Positions 43,304 through 52,015 are shown, numbered from the stretch's first letter. The stretch is DNA of 64,000 bases from Flavimaribacter sp039888615 (GCA_039888615.1 JBDQQS010000003.1), one strand, 5' to 3'. A program made the numbers and translations. Notes: generated from the sequence alone by a model not told the origin.

Positions 43304-44002
43304 ATGGCTGCAAAACCCCTCTCCGACGACGCGGCGCATCTTCTTGTCATCGATGACGACACCCGAATCAGGGACCTGCTCAATCGGTACCTCACCGAGC
43401 AGGGCTATCGCGTCACGACCGCAAGCGACGCGACCGAAGCGCGCCGGAAGCTTGCCGGCCTCGAATTCGATCTCCTGATCGTGGATGTGATGATGCCCGG
43501 TGAAAACGGCGTGAACCTCACGAAATCGCTGCGCGAAGTGCGCGACGTCCCGATCCTCATGCTGACGGCGCTCGCAGAGATAGACCATCGCCTGGAAGGC
43601 CTGGAAGCCGGCGCCGATGATTACCTGCCCAAGCCGTTCGATCCGCGTGAACTTGTCTTGCGCATCAACAACATCCTGAAACGCGGCGGCCCGGTCGATA
43701 TTCAGAAGATCGAGCAGATCGTATTCGGCCCCTACACGTTCGGCCTCGCCCGGCGCGAACTCAAGCGCGGCGCCAACGTGATTCGGCTAACCGACCGTGA
43801 GCAGGAAATCATGGTTCATTTCGCCGAACGTCCGGGCGAGACCATTCCGCGCCACGAACTGGTCGGCAACGACGTCGGCATCGGCGAACGGACGATCGAC
43901 GTCCAGATCAACCGGCTGCGCCGCAAGATCGAGGACGACCCGGCCAATCCGATGTGGCTGCAAACGGTCAGGGGCATTGGATACCGCCTGAGTGTAGAAT
44001 AA
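43304..44002 (+). CDS. petR: OmpR-family response regulator, PetR-like
   Basis: The 232-residue protein has a receiver domain (residues 10-125) with the acidic pocket IDDD at 16-19, phosphoacceptor Asp61 in LLIVDVMMPGENG, Thr in MLTALAE and Lys in LPKPFDP. A winged-helix DNA-binding domain occupies about residues 140-230 (IRLTDREQEIMVHFAERPG, ERTIDVQINRLRRKIED). PetR of Rhodobacter is needed for growth through cytochrome bc1. The gene sits between the MarR-type gene and a histidine kinase, 52 bases before the latter, so the kinase is its likely partner. Confidence 0.9.
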   Translation: MAAKPLSDDAAHLLVIDDDTRIRDLLNRYLTEQGYRVTTASDATEARRKLAGLEFDLLIVDVMMPGENGVNLTKSLREVRDVPILMLTALAEIDHRLEGLEAGADDYLPKPFDPRELVLRINNILKRGGPVDIQKIEQIVFGPYTFGLARRELKRGANVIRLTDREQEIMVHFAERPGETIPRHELVGNDVGIGERTIDVQINRLRRKIEDDPANPMWLQTVRGIGYRLSVE

Positions 44003-44054
44003 GGTGTAGCCGATTTCGACAGTCGTGGCAGGAGTTCCACGGCAGGGACGGCTG

Positions 44055-45437
44055 ATGACAACCACAGATTCCATAAGACGCGAATACGAACAGCATCCGC
44101 CCCGCGGCCTGAACCGCTTTACGCGCTGGTTCACCCGGCGCATTCCGACCGGCCTCTACGGACGGACCTTGCTGATCATCATCGTTCCGATGGTGCTGCT
44201 TCAGTCGGTTATCGCTTTCGTCTTCATGGAGCGCCACTGGCAAACCGTGACGCAACGCCTGTCGACCGCAGTGGTGCGCGACATCGCCGCGATCATCGAT
44301 GTGATCGATACCTATCCGCAGGACGCCAATTATGACGAGATCGAACGCATAGCCGCACAACGTCTGGGGCTGAGCGTCGCAATTGAGCCGGCCGGCAGCC
44401 TGCCGCCGCCAATGACAAAGCCGTTTTTCTCGATACTCGATTCCATTCTGAGCGAGGAAATCACCCACCAGATCCGGCGTCCGTTCTGGATCGACACGGT
44501 CGGCAACTCCAATCTCGTGGTGATCCGGATACTTCTGGACGACAAGATAATCCGTGTCTTCGCGCGGCGCAGCCAGGCCTATGCGTCGAACACCCATATC
44601 TTCCTGTTGTGGATGGTCGGCACGTCGCTAGTGCTGCTGGTCATCGCCATCCTGTTCCTGCGCGGCCAGATCCGGCCGATTCTCAGCCTTGCTCAGGCTG
44701 CCGAATCCTTCGGGAAGGGTCAGAAAACGCCGGAGGATTTCCGCCCGCGCGGCGCCGACGAGGTGCGACGGGCAGGCCTCGCGTTTATCCGTATGCGCGA
44801 ACGCATTGAGCGGCAGATCGAACAGCGCACCGCCATGCTGACCGGCGTCAGCCATGACCTCAGAACCATCCTCACCCGGTTTCGACTGCAACTTGCCCTC
44901 ATTGGAAACGCCGACGAAGTAAAGAACCTGAGCGATGATGTCGACGACATGCAATCAATGCTGGAGGGATATCTGTCCTTTGCCCGCGGCGAGGCCGAAG
45001 AGGATGTCGGCGAACTCGACCTTGAGGAATTGCTGAAAAAACTCGCAGACGACGCCAAACTCCGCGGCCACAGCCAGACCACGTCGATCGAGGGCAATCC
45101 AATCGTCACGGTTCGGCCGAAAGCATTCACCAGGCTTGTCACCAATCTGGTTTCGAACGCCTGGCGATACGCCGACCACGTCGACATTCAGGTACAGGTC
45201 AACCGCAGTTGGCTGACGATCACTGTCAACGACGACGGACCGGGCATACCGGAGGAGATGCGGGAAGAGGTGTTCAAACCGTTCTTCCGGCTCGACGCGG
45301 CTCGAAACCAGGATACGAGCGGCACCGGCCTCGGCCTTTCAATCGCAAGGGATATCGCCAGAAGCCACGGCGGCGACATAAGATTGTCGACAAGCCCACA
45401 AGGCGGTCTGCAGGCAATCGTCCGCGTTCCGGCTTAA
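44055..45437 (+). CDS. Membrane sensor histidine kinase (EnvZ-like)
   Basis: The 460-residue protein has a first membrane span around residues 38-62 (TLLIIIVPMVLLQSVIAFVFM) and a periplasmic loop of about 110 residues. A second span follows near 180-203 (LLWMVGTSLVLLVIAILFLRG), then a HAMP linker. A HisKA domain carries the phosphorylated His267 (GVSHDLRTILTRFRLQLAL). An HATPase domain shows the N box LVSNAWRYADH and G boxes DDGPGIPEE and GTGLGLSIARDIARSHGG. It should phosphorylate the adjacent OmpR-type regulator. I chose the ATG at 44055; a GTG ten codons upstream is possible. Confidence 0.9.
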   Translation: MTTTDSIRREYEQHPPRGLNRFTRWFTRRIPTGLYGRTLLIIIVPMVLLQSVIAFVFMERHWQTVTQRLSTAVVRDIAAIIDVIDTYPQDANYDEIERIAAQRLGLSVAIEPAGSLPPPMTKPFFSILDSILSEEITHQIRRPFWIDTVGNSNLVVIRILLDDKIIRVFARRSQAYASNTHIFLLWMVGTSLVLLVIAILFLRGQIRPILSLAQAAESFGKGQKTPEDFRPRGADEVRRAGLAFIRMRERIERQIEQRTAMLTGVSHDLRTILTRFRLQLALIGNADEVKNLSDDVDDMQSMLEGYLSFARGEAEEDVGELDLEELLKKLADDAKLRGHSQTTSIEGNPIVTVRPKAFTRLVTNLVSNAWRYADHVDIQVQVNRSWLTITVNDDGPGIPEEMREEVFKPFFRLDAARNQDTSGTGLGLSIARDIARSHGGDIRLSTSPQGGLQAIVRVPA

Positions 45438-45445
45438 ACGCGGCG

Positions 45446-45787
45446 CTAAAACAGCTTGCCGCCGTCGGGCACCTTTTTGTCGATCGCCGCAAGCACGACC
45501 GCGCCCTCTTCATCCGGAAAGCCGAGAACCAGCACCTCGGACATGAACGGCCCGATCTGCCGCGGCGGGAAATTCACGACCGCCATCACCTGCCGGCCGA
45601 CAAGTTCGCCGGGCTCATAATATTTGGTGATCTGGGCGGAGGATTTCTTGACGCCGATCTCCGGCCCAAAATCGACCTTCAGCTTGATCGCCGGCTTGCG
45701 GGCCTCGGGGAATTCGGAGGCCTCAACGATGGTTCCAGCACGGATGTCGACCTTCTCGAAATCCTGCCATGCAATCGTCTCGCTCAT
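45446..45787 (-). CDS. csaA: CsaA-like tRNA-binding domain protein
   Basis: The 113-residue protein is a single OB-fold tRNA-binding domain, with FEKVDIRAGTIVEASEFPEARKPA at the start and IGPFMSEVLVLGFPDEEG near the end, typical of stand-alone CsaA. CsaA forms dimers that bind tRNA and has chaperone-like secretion effects in Bacillus. It is 6 bases downstream of proC on the same strand and so the last gene of the ybjN-proC-csaA operon. Confidence 0.9.
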   Translation of the reverse strand: MSETIAWQDFEKVDIRAGTIVEASEFPEARKPAIKLKVDFGPEIGVKKSSAQITKYYEPGELVGRQVMAVVNFPPRQIGPFMSEVLVLGFPDEEGAVVLAAIDKKVPDGGKLF

Positions 45788-45793
45788 CGCAAA

Positions 45794-46612
45794 TTACCCC
45801 GCCAGTTCTCCGGCGCGTTTTTTTGCAGCAGCGACAGCGCGCGTCAAGAGATCCTGCATCGCGTCGTCGCCCATGAGCACATCAAGAGCCGCCGCCGTCG
45901 TCCCGCCGGGCGAAGTGACGTTCTTGCGCAGGGTCGCTGCCGGATCGTCGGAACGGTGCATCAGTTCTCCGGCGCCCGATACTGTCGCTCGCGCAAGCCG
46001 CATCGCGATATCCTCGTCCAGTCCCGCCCTGCGACCGGCCTCGGCCATGCATTCGACGAGATAGAAAACGTAAGCGGGCCCGCTGCCCGACACCGCGGTG
46101 ATGGCGTCGATAAGCGGCTCGTCTTCCACCCACTCGACAGGTCCCGTGACAGACAACATCCTGTCAGCGAAGTCGCGCTGCACCGGGCTGACGGCTGCGT
46201 TGGCCCAAGCGCCGGTTATGCCGCGTCCCACCATAGCAGGCGTGTTCGGCATTGCCCGAACCACGGAGATATCGCCGAGAAACGACTGGATTGTCGAAAC
46301 CGTCGTGCCTGCAGCAATGGATATGCACAGCGTGTAGTCGCCGATCAAACCGGCCAGCGTTGGAAGCACCGCTTCCATCATCTGGGGCTTCACGGCCAGA
46401 AAAACGATCGCCGCCTTCACATCGGAAGGTGCGGTTTTTTCATGCCGCAGGCCGTGCTTGTCGATAAGGACCTGCACTGCCGGCGACGGCGCCGGATCGA
46501 CGATAACTAGGGAGCCAGCGTCCGTGTCGGAGGCCAGCCATCCGGCCAGCATCGCGCCGCCCATATTGCCGGCGCCTACAAGGACGATCGGAGCGGAAGA
46601 CATTTCCGTCAC
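45794..46612 (-). CDS. proC: Pyrroline-5-carboxylate reductase ProC
   Basis: The 272-residue enzyme reduces pyrroline-5-carboxylate to proline with NAD(P)H. The Rossmann start IVLVGAGNMGGAMLAGWL (residues 9-26), the segment SVVRAMPNTPAMVGRG and the C-terminal helices with AVSGSGPAYVFYLVECMAEAG and NVTSPGGTTAAALDVL are all characteristic. The start codon is the GTG at 46612, which overlaps the stop of the upstream YbjN-like gene by 4 bases; a GGGAGAAGC ribosome binding site lies within that gene. Tight coupling of ybjN and proC is common in Rhizobiales. Confidence 0.94.
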   Translation of the reverse strand: MTEMSSAPIVLVGAGNMGGAMLAGWLASDTDAGSLVIVDPAPSPAVQVLIDKHGLRHEKTAPSDVKAAIVFLAVKPQMMEAVLPTLAGLIGDYTLCISIAAGTTVSTIQSFLGDISVVRAMPNTPAMVGRGITGAWANAAVSPVQRDFADRMLSVTGPVEWVEDEPLIDAITAVSGSGPAYVFYLVECMAEAGRRAGLDEDIAMRLARATVSGAGELMHRSDDPAATLRKNVTSPGGTTAAALDVLMGDDAMQDLLTRAVAAAKKRAGELAG

Positions 46613-47109
46613 GCTTCTCCCACTGTTTCGAACATGACCGTCTCGACGGCCGCCTTGGCATCCATTCCCGACCAGATCACGAACTGGAACGCCTGGAAGT
46701 AGAGTTCACATGTTTCAAGCGCGCTCGACAGCAGCACTTCCACCTGGGCGTTGGTCGGCTCTGCGCCTCCGGCCAGCAGCAGCGACTGCCGGAATATGAC
46801 GACATTTTCCTGCTGCCAGAGATCGAAATGTCCCATGAGCACCTGGCCGTTTACCTCGAACAGGAGCTTGACCACCTCGTTGACACGGTTGTCCGGCACA
46901 TTGATATCGAATGCGCAAGCCAGATGGAGGGCCTCGTAATCCTCCATCCAGGAAAATGAGATGTGGTAATCCGACCAGCGCCCCTCGATCGTCATGGCGA
47001 TCTCGTCTTCGCCCGACCGTTCAAAGGACCACTCGTTACTCGTTGCGACAACCTCGATCATGTCGACCGGATTGGACTGTCGCTCATATACCAGTTCCAT
47101 AAGACCCAT
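46609..47109 (-). CDS. YbjN domain-containing protein
   Basis: The 166-residue protein contains a YbjN domain (type III secretion chaperone-like fold): MIEVVATSNEWSFERSGEDEIAMTIEG, WMEDYEALHLACAFDINVP and EVVKLLFEVNGQVLMGHFDLW. It is cytoplasmic with no known enzymatic activity; E. coli YbjN affects stress resistance and motility. I chose the ATG at 47109 with GAGAAGGTG upstream; a start at 47136 adds nine residues. It is first in an overlapping operon with proC and csaA. Confidence 0.88.
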   Translation of the reverse strand: MGLMELVYERQSNPVDMIEVVATSNEWSFERSGEDEIAMTIEGRWSDYHISFSWMEDYEALHLACAFDINVPDNRVNEVVKLLFEVNGQVLMGHFDLWQQENVVIFRQSLLLAGGAEPTNAQVEVLLSSALETCELYFQAFQFVIWSGMDAKAAVETVMFETVGEA

Positions 47110-47425
47110 GCCGCACCTTCTCAGTCTGGAATTCAATATTTACGGTAATCGAAAACGGACGCCGAAACATGATTACTGGTTACGCGCAAACCCGTTCGCC
47201 CGCCCAAGATTGCGAAACAGACCAGCAACCGGATCAACCGGCCCTCGTAGCGACCCGTTTCGAATCATCTTGTAAAATCAGTGTATAATGGCAGAGTCAG
47301 AGAACCAGCCCCTTTTTGGAGCCTGCTCCAAATCACATGTGGACAGTGTTGTGGGCGGTGACTCTAAGAGATTCTGCGCAAAGGATTTTTCCGGATTCCG
47401 CAACGCCTAAAATTTTTTATGAATT
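47110..47425. other. Intergenic region between YbjN-like gene and ubiK
   Basis: These 316 bases contain no gene. A perfect TATAAT lies on the plus strand (47284-47289) without a good -35, and an 8-bp palindrome TTTGGAGC-CT-GCTCCAAA spans 47315-47332. The stretch 47395-47420 is AT-rich, next to the ubiK stop. The promoter of the ybjN-proC-csaA operon should lie in the first 100 bases. Confidence 0.45.
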
Positions 47426-47740
47426 TTATTTGGCGGCCGTGTCCGGAGCCGGCTTTTTGCGCGTCGTCGATGGTTTCGCAGCCTTTTTCTGTTCAGAGAG
47501 CTGCGCTTCGAGTTCATCGATGCGTTTCGCCAGCGCCTCGTTTTCGTCGCGCGCCTTCACGGCCATCTCCCGCACCGCTTCGAATTCTTCCCGCTGGACA
47601 ACGTCCATACCGGCGAGCACCCGCTCCATCTGCGTTTTGAAAGCAGTTTCCATTTCATTGCGCGCGCTCTGGGCCACGCCGGCGGCGTCCGTCATCAAAC
47701 GGGCGAATTCATCCATGAATCGATTGGGTCCTGATGTCAT
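47426..47740 (-). CDS. ubiK: Ubiquinone biosynthesis accessory factor UbiK
   Basis: The 104-residue protein has the BMFP/UbiK layout: an N-terminal amphipathic helix (NRFMDEFARLMTDAAGVAQSAR), MERVLAGMDVVQREEFEAVREMAVKARDENEALAKRIDELEAQL forming a long coiled coil, and a basic alanine- and proline-rich tail. UbiK forms trimers and helps organise the Ubi enzyme complex that hydroxylates ubiquinone precursors. It is divergent from lgt, as in many Alphaproteobacteria. It has no cysteine and no membrane span. Confidence 0.88.
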   Translation of the reverse strand: MTSGPNRFMDEFARLMTDAAGVAQSARNEMETAFKTQMERVLAGMDVVQREEFEAVREMAVKARDENEALAKRIDELEAQLSEQKKAAKPSTTRKKPAPDTAAK

Positions 47741-47849
47741 AGCGATGCCTCGTTGTCTGTGAAAAATCAGTCATCCCGGCGCGTCGCACTGCAACCGGGA
47801 ACGCCCAAGAGGTAGGAGTTTCAGCGTCGACATGCAAGCCTTGACCTGG

Positions 47850-47918
47850 TGGAGCAAATTTGACATTTGAGTCCCGCAAGATGCGAGCTCTTTTTCAAAT
47901 GTCAAACCTGGAGCTCCA
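47850..47918. repeat. Long inverted repeat A (69 bp)
   Basis: A 12-bp perfect arm pair TTTGACATTTGA/TCAAATGTCAAA (47859-47870 and 47895-47906) is enclosed by a second pair TGGAGC/GCTCCA (47850-47855 and 47913-47918). The loop begins GTCCCGCAAGATGCGA. The same loop sequence appears reversed in repeat B. Confidence 0.8.
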
Positions 47919-47939
47919 CTACAATATGATCCAGCTAGC

Positions 47940-48006
47940 GGTCCTGAAGATTCCGACATTTGCTGCAGGACGGGTCGCATCGGGAAGCAAATGTCGGAAT
48001 CGGACC
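47940..48006. repeat. Long inverted repeat B (67 bp), related inverted copy of A
   Basis: A 16-bp perfect arm pair, GATTCCGACATTTGCT and its complement (47949-47964 and 47986-48001), is enclosed by GGTCC/GGACC (47940-47944 and 48002-48006). Its reversed loop reads TCCCGATGCGACC, matching repeat A (TCCCG-CAAG-ATGCGA). It ends 66 bases before the lgt start. Confidence 0.8.
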
Positions 48007-48071
48007 ACAAGGAGAACAACCCCGGCATGGTCCGCGCGCAGTTGAGCCCTTAAAACCGAAAGATCGCGTTC

Positions 48072-48920
48072 ATGGAAACCGTTCAGGCGGTATTGCCCTA
48101 TCCGAATATCGATCCGGTCATTTTCTCGATCGGACCCGTTGCGATCCACTGGTACGGCCTCGCCTATGTCGTCGGCATTCTTCTTGGCTGGCGCTATGCG
48201 CGCAAGGTGGTTTCCACCAACCGCCTGTGGGCCGGCGGCGCACCGGCCATGACGGTCACTGACCTGGACGATTTCCTTCTGTGGGCCGCCGTCGGTATCG
48301 TGGTCGGCGGTCGCATCGGATACATGCTGTTTTACGACTGGCCAACCTTTGCGGCCAACCCCTTGAGTTTGTTTGAGGTCTGGAACGGCGGCATGTCGTT
48401 TCACGGCGGCCTGCTGGGAACGATACTGGCGATGTTCCTGTTCGCCCGGTTCCGGCGCATTTCCACCTGGAGCCTGTTCGACGTTGTCGCCGCGTCAACG
48501 CCGCTCGGACTTTTGCTTGGCCGCATCGCCAATTTCATCAATGGCGAATTGTGGGGCAAGACAACCGACGTCCCCTGGGCCATGGTGTTTCCGACCGGAG
48601 GGCCGGAGCCGCGTCATCCGAGCCAGCTTTATGAAGCGTTTCTGGAAGGTTTGGCGCTTTTCGCGCTCCTGGCATTCCTCATCTGGCGCCTGGACAAGCT
48701 CAAATCGCCCGGTTTCGTCAGCGGCGCATTTCTGGCCGGCTACGCTGTCAGCCGCATCCTGGTCGAGTTCGTGCGTCAGCCGGATGTCCAGATCGGCTAT
48801 CTGTACGGCGGCTGGCTGACGATGGGGATGATCCTGTCCACCCCGATGCTGGTGCTCGGCCTCCTCGTCATGGCGATGGCCAGACCCGCCGCCGCCAGAA
48901 CCGCGGACACCGGAAAATGA
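48072..48920 (+). CDS. lgt: Prolipoprotein diacylglyceryl transferase Lgt
   Basis: The 282-residue inner-membrane enzyme transfers diacylglycerol from phosphatidylglycerol to the lipobox cysteine of lipoprotein precursors. About seven spans are visible. The signature region FHGGLLGTILAMFLFARFRR (around residues 113-132) and GRIANFINGELWGKTTDVPWAM (about 155-176) carry the family's essential arginine and asparagine. HPSQLYEAFLEG near residue 190 is also characteristic. A substrate lipoprotein is encoded nearby at 52046. Its stop overlaps the next gene by 4 bases. Confidence 0.95.
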   Translation: METVQAVLPYPNIDPVIFSIGPVAIHWYGLAYVVGILLGWRYARKVVSTNRLWAGGAPAMTVTDLDDFLLWAAVGIVVGGRIGYMLFYDWPTFAANPLSLFEVWNGGMSFHGGLLGTILAMFLFARFRRISTWSLFDVVAASTPLGLLLGRIANFINGELWGKTTDVPWAMVFPTGGPEPRHPSQLYEAFLEGLALFALLAFLIWRLDKLKSPGFVSGAFLAGYAVSRILVEFVRQPDVQIGYLYGGWLTMGMILSTPMLVLGLLVMAMARPAAARTADTGK

Positions 48921-50008
48921 CAACCCCGTTGGGTGAAAAGATCGCCCGCCTGATTCGCCTCAACGGCCCGATCGGCGTCGCTGACTACTTCTCCCTGTGT
49001 CTCGCCGATCCGGATTACGGTTATTACAAAGTCCGCGAACCCTTCGGCGCGGAGGGAGACTTCATCACCGCGCCGGAAATCAGCCAGCTTTTCGGCGAAT
49101 TGATCGGCGTCTTCCTTGTCACCGCATGGAAAGCGCATGGCGCGCCCTTGCCTGCCAGGATCGTCGAACTGGGTCCGGGACGCGGCGTCCTGATGGCCGA
49201 TGTGATGCGCGTGGTCAGCAAACTCGCGCCCGAGCTCGCAGCCAAGGCGACGATTGAACTCCTCGAGACCAGCGAGAGGCTGAGGGAGTTACAGTCCAGG
49301 GCGCTGTCCGCATCCACGGCGCCCGTTCGCTGGCATGATGACATCGACACGATAGAGCCAGGTTTCACGCTGTTGGTGGCGAACGAGTTTTACGATGCTC
49401 TTCCGATCCGGCAGTTCGTTTCCACCGATTCCGGTTTCCGCGAGAGGGTGGTTGCGCTCGACGACGATGACGAGCTTGTCTTTTCGGTCGGATCGGCTTC
49501 TCTCGACGACAGCCTTCTTCCCGTTCCTACCGCCGTCAGCCCCGGAACAGTGTTCGAGATTTCCCCTGCCCGCAATGCGGTCGCCGCAAAGATCGCAGAG
49601 CGGATTGAAAGAGATGGCGGCGCCGGTCTCATTATCGACTACGGGCACGCCCGCTCCGGCTACGGCGACACCTTGCAGGCGGTGCGTGAACACAGATACG
49701 CGCCTGTGCTCGACACGCCCGGAGAGGCTGATCTGACAAGCCATGTCGACTTTGAAATGCTGGCGCAAGCCATGAGCGGCGTTCATGTCATGCCGGTGAT
49801 GACGCAGGGCGATTTCCTGCTCGCGCTCGGCCTTCTTGAACGCGCCGGACGGCTCGGCGCCGACAAGGATGAAGACGCGCAGCAACAAATTTCCGCTGCC
49901 GTGCACCGCCTTGCAGGCGACGGAAGTCATGATATGGGTAACCTTTTCAAGGTAATGTGCGTCACCGGCGACAAACTGGAACTGGCGCCATTTTTTACGG
50001 ATAATTGA
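48917..50008 (+). CDS. MidA/NDUFAF7-type SAM-dependent methyltransferase
   Basis: The 363-residue protein belongs to the DUF185 family. Its start, PIGVADYFSLCLADPDYGYY, and GAEGDFITAPEISQLFGELIG are typical, followed by the SAM-binding VELGPGRGVLMADVMR (around residues 80-95) and LVANEFYDALPIRQFV. The mitochondrial homologue NDUFAF7 dimethylates an arginine of a complex I subunit during assembly; the bacterial target is probably NuoD or similar but unproven. The ATG overlaps the lgt stop (ATGA), indicating translational coupling. pgeF follows after 53 bases. Confidence 0.9.
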   Translation: MTTPLGEKIARLIRLNGPIGVADYFSLCLADPDYGYYKVREPFGAEGDFITAPEISQLFGELIGVFLVTAWKAHGAPLPARIVELGPGRGVLMADVMRVVSKLAPELAAKATIELLETSERLRELQSRALSASTAPVRWHDDIDTIEPGFTLLVANEFYDALPIRQFVSTDSGFRERVVALDDDDELVFSVGSASLDDSLLPVPTAVSPGTVFEISPARNAVAAKIAERIERDGGAGLIIDYGHARSGYGDTLQAVREHRYAPVLDTPGEADLTSHVDFEMLAQAMSGVHVMPVMTQGDFLLALGLLERAGRLGADKDEDAQQQISAAVHRLAGDGSHDMGNLFKVMCVTGDKLELAPFFTDN

Positions 50009-50061
50009 CATGCACGGTCACATTACACATCATTTGACCGTGCGAAGCTGAGGGGCCAACC

Positions 50062-50880
50062 ATGCTTGACCTGGGCCGACCTGAACCGATTGTCAGCGAT
50101 TTGCTGGAGGAGGCCTGTTCAAAAACCGCAATCCGCCATGGCTATTTCACCCGGATCGGAGGAACGTCCGGGGGAATCTATCGCGGATTGAACGTTGGCC
50201 TCGGATCGGATGACGTCCCGGACGACGTACGAGAGAACCGTGCCCGGGTTTGCCGCTGGTTCCATTTGCCGGAGGATCGTCTGGCCACCCTCCACCAGAT
50301 TCACTCCACGGACGTCGTCGTGGTGGATCGACCGATGGACGACAGCCGGCCGAAAGCCGACGCCCTCGTCACCGCCACGCCCGGCATCGTGCTCGGCGTG
50401 CTCACCGCGGATTGTGGTCCGATCCTGTTCGCCGATCCGGAGGCCGGCGTCATCGGCGCCGCCCATGCGGGCTGGAAAGGCGCTTTCAACGGCGTGGCTG
50501 AAGCGACGATCGAAGCGATGGTGTCGCTGGGCGCGAGACGCGAGGCCATCATCGCCTGCCTCGGCCCGTCCATCAGTGGCGCAAATTACGAGGTCGGTCC
50601 GGAATTCGTCGATCGGTTCCTGGCGCAAGGCAGCGCCAACGCGATCTATTTCGAACCTTCGGCCACTGACGGACACCGGATGTTCGATCTCCAGGCCTTT
50701 ACGCTCGACCGGCTGGCGACGGCTGGCGTGCGCGCGGATTCTGTGGGCGAATGCACCTACGCCGACGAAGACCGCTTCTTTTCATTCAGACGCGCCACGC
50801 ATCGTGGCGAGCCGGACTACGGCCGGCAGATTTCTGCAATAAGCATAATTGACGGGGAGAATCATGGCGCTGCAGTTTGA
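50062..50880 (+). CDS. pgeF: Peptidoglycan editing factor PgeF (laccase-domain family)
   Basis: The 272-residue protein covers the Cu-oxidase_4/DUF152 domain: HQIHSTDVVVVD, VLTADCGPILFADPEAGVIGAAHAGWKGAFNG with the metal-binding His and Cys, and LGPSISGANYEVG. E. coli PgeF removes wrongly incorporated L-Ser-containing muropeptides; other members have polyphenol oxidase or purine nucleosidase activity. Its product is cytoplasmic. The ATG follows GAGGGG. Its last 17 bases overlap the next gene. Confidence 0.92.
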   Translation: MLDLGRPEPIVSDLLEEACSKTAIRHGYFTRIGGTSGGIYRGLNVGLGSDDVPDDVRENRARVCRWFHLPEDRLATLHQIHSTDVVVVDRPMDDSRPKADALVTATPGIVLGVLTADCGPILFADPEAGVIGAAHAGWKGAFNGVAEATIEAMVSLGARREAIIACLGPSISGANYEVGPEFVDRFLAQGSANAIYFEPSATDGHRMFDLQAFTLDRLATAGVRADSVGECTYADEDRFFSFRRATHRGEPDYGRQISAISIIDGENHGAAV

Positions 50881-52015
50881 GAGGGAAGAATACAAGTGGC
50901 GAATGCGTCGCTTGCTGGATGCGATGGAAGACAACAAGCTCGACGCTATGCTGCTCTTCGCCCAGGAGAGCATGTACTGGCTGACGGGATACGACACGTT
51001 CGGCTTCTGCTTCTTCCAGACGCTCGTCGTCACCGCCGACGGCTCCATGACCTTGTTGACCCGCTCGGCGGACATGCGCCAGGCGCGTCATACCTCGATC
51101 ATCGAAAACATCTCGATCTGGACGGACCGCGCCAACGCTGATCCGGCGGTCGACCTGAAGAACCTGCTGAACGATCTCGATCTGCTGGGCAGCAGAATCG
51201 GCGTCGAATACGAAACGCATGGCCTGACGGGCGGCAATTGCCACAAGCTTGACAATCAGTTGCAATCCTTCGCCGATCTCAGCGAGGCGTCGCATATCAT
51301 ATCGCGTTTACGGCTGACAAAGAGCCCGGCGGAAATCGACTATGTCAAACAGGCCGCGACGCTCGCCGACGCGGCGCTTGACGCCGCCCTACCGCTCGTC
51401 GCGCCCGGCGCGGACGAAGGCGATATTCTCGCCGCCATGCAGGCCGCCGTCTTTGCCGGTGGCGGAGATTATCCGGCGAACGAGTTCATCATCGGATCCG
51501 GCGTGGACGCCCTGCTCTGCCGTTACAAGGCCGGCCGCAGAAAACTCGATGAAAACGATCAGCTCACGCTCGAATGGGCCGGAGTCTACGCCCATTACCA
51601 TGTAGCGATGATGCGCACTGTCATCGTCGGAAAGCCGACGGAAAGGCATCTGGAACTCTACGACGTATGCCGCGAGACCATCGAGGAAATCGAAGCGGTG
51701 CTGCGTCCGGGCCACACCTTCGGTGACGTTTTCTCCACCCACGCCAGCACGATGGAACAACGGGGAATGACCCGGCACAGGCTGAACGCCTGCGGTTATT
51801 CGCTGGGCGCGCGCTTTACGCCAAGCTGGATGGAGCGCGAAATGTTCTTTTCCGGCAACCAGCAGGAAATCCGGCCTGACATGTCCCTGTTCGTGCACAT
51901 GATCATCATGGATTCGGAAACCAATACGGCCATGACGCTCGGCCAGACATATCTTACCGGAGAAGAGGGGCCGACGCCGCTTTCGGCGCACGGCCTCGAC
52001 CTGATCATCCGGTAG
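50864..52015 (+). CDS. M24-fold (creatinase/ectoine-hydrolase-like) protein lacking usual metal ligands
   Basis: The 383-residue protein has an N-terminal creatinase domain (residues 1-150) and a C-terminal pita-bread M24 domain. Where Xaa-Pro peptidases have D-x10-D, this protein reads LEWAGVYAHYHVAMMRT, with Glu for the first and Ala for the second Asp. The metal histidine region reads GYSLGARFTPSWMERE, without the usual GHGIG. This points to a metal-independent creatinase or ectoine-hydrolase-type enzyme rather than a peptidase. The start ATG at 50864 follows GGGGAGA and overlaps pgeF by 17 bases. The true substrate is unknown. Confidence 0.85.
   Translation: MALQFEREEYKWRMRRLLDAMEDNKLDAMLLFAQESMYWLTGYDTFGFCFFQTLVVTADGSMTLLTRSADMRQARHTSIIENISIWTDRANADPAVDLKNLLNDLDLLGSRIGVEYETHGLTGGNCHKLDNQLQSFADLSEASHIISRLRLTKSPAEIDYVKQAATLADAALDAALPLVAPGADEGDILAAMQAAVFAGGGDYPANEFIIGSGVDALLCRYKAGRRKLDENDQLTLEWAGVYAHYHVAMMRTVIVGKPTERHLELYDVCRETIEEIEAVLRPGHTFGDVFSTHASTMEQRGMTRHRLNACGYSLGARFTPSWMEREMFFSGNQQEIRPDMSLFVHMIIMDSETNTAMTLGQTYLTGEEGPTPLSAHGLDLIIR

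Larger units (their letters stand above)
47741..48071. other. ubiK-lgt divergent region
   Basis: These 331 bases hold no gene but contain two long inverted-repeat elements (47850-47918 and 47940-48006), annotated separately. The remainder is too short and GC-balanced to show clear promoter hexamers. Confidence 0.5.
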
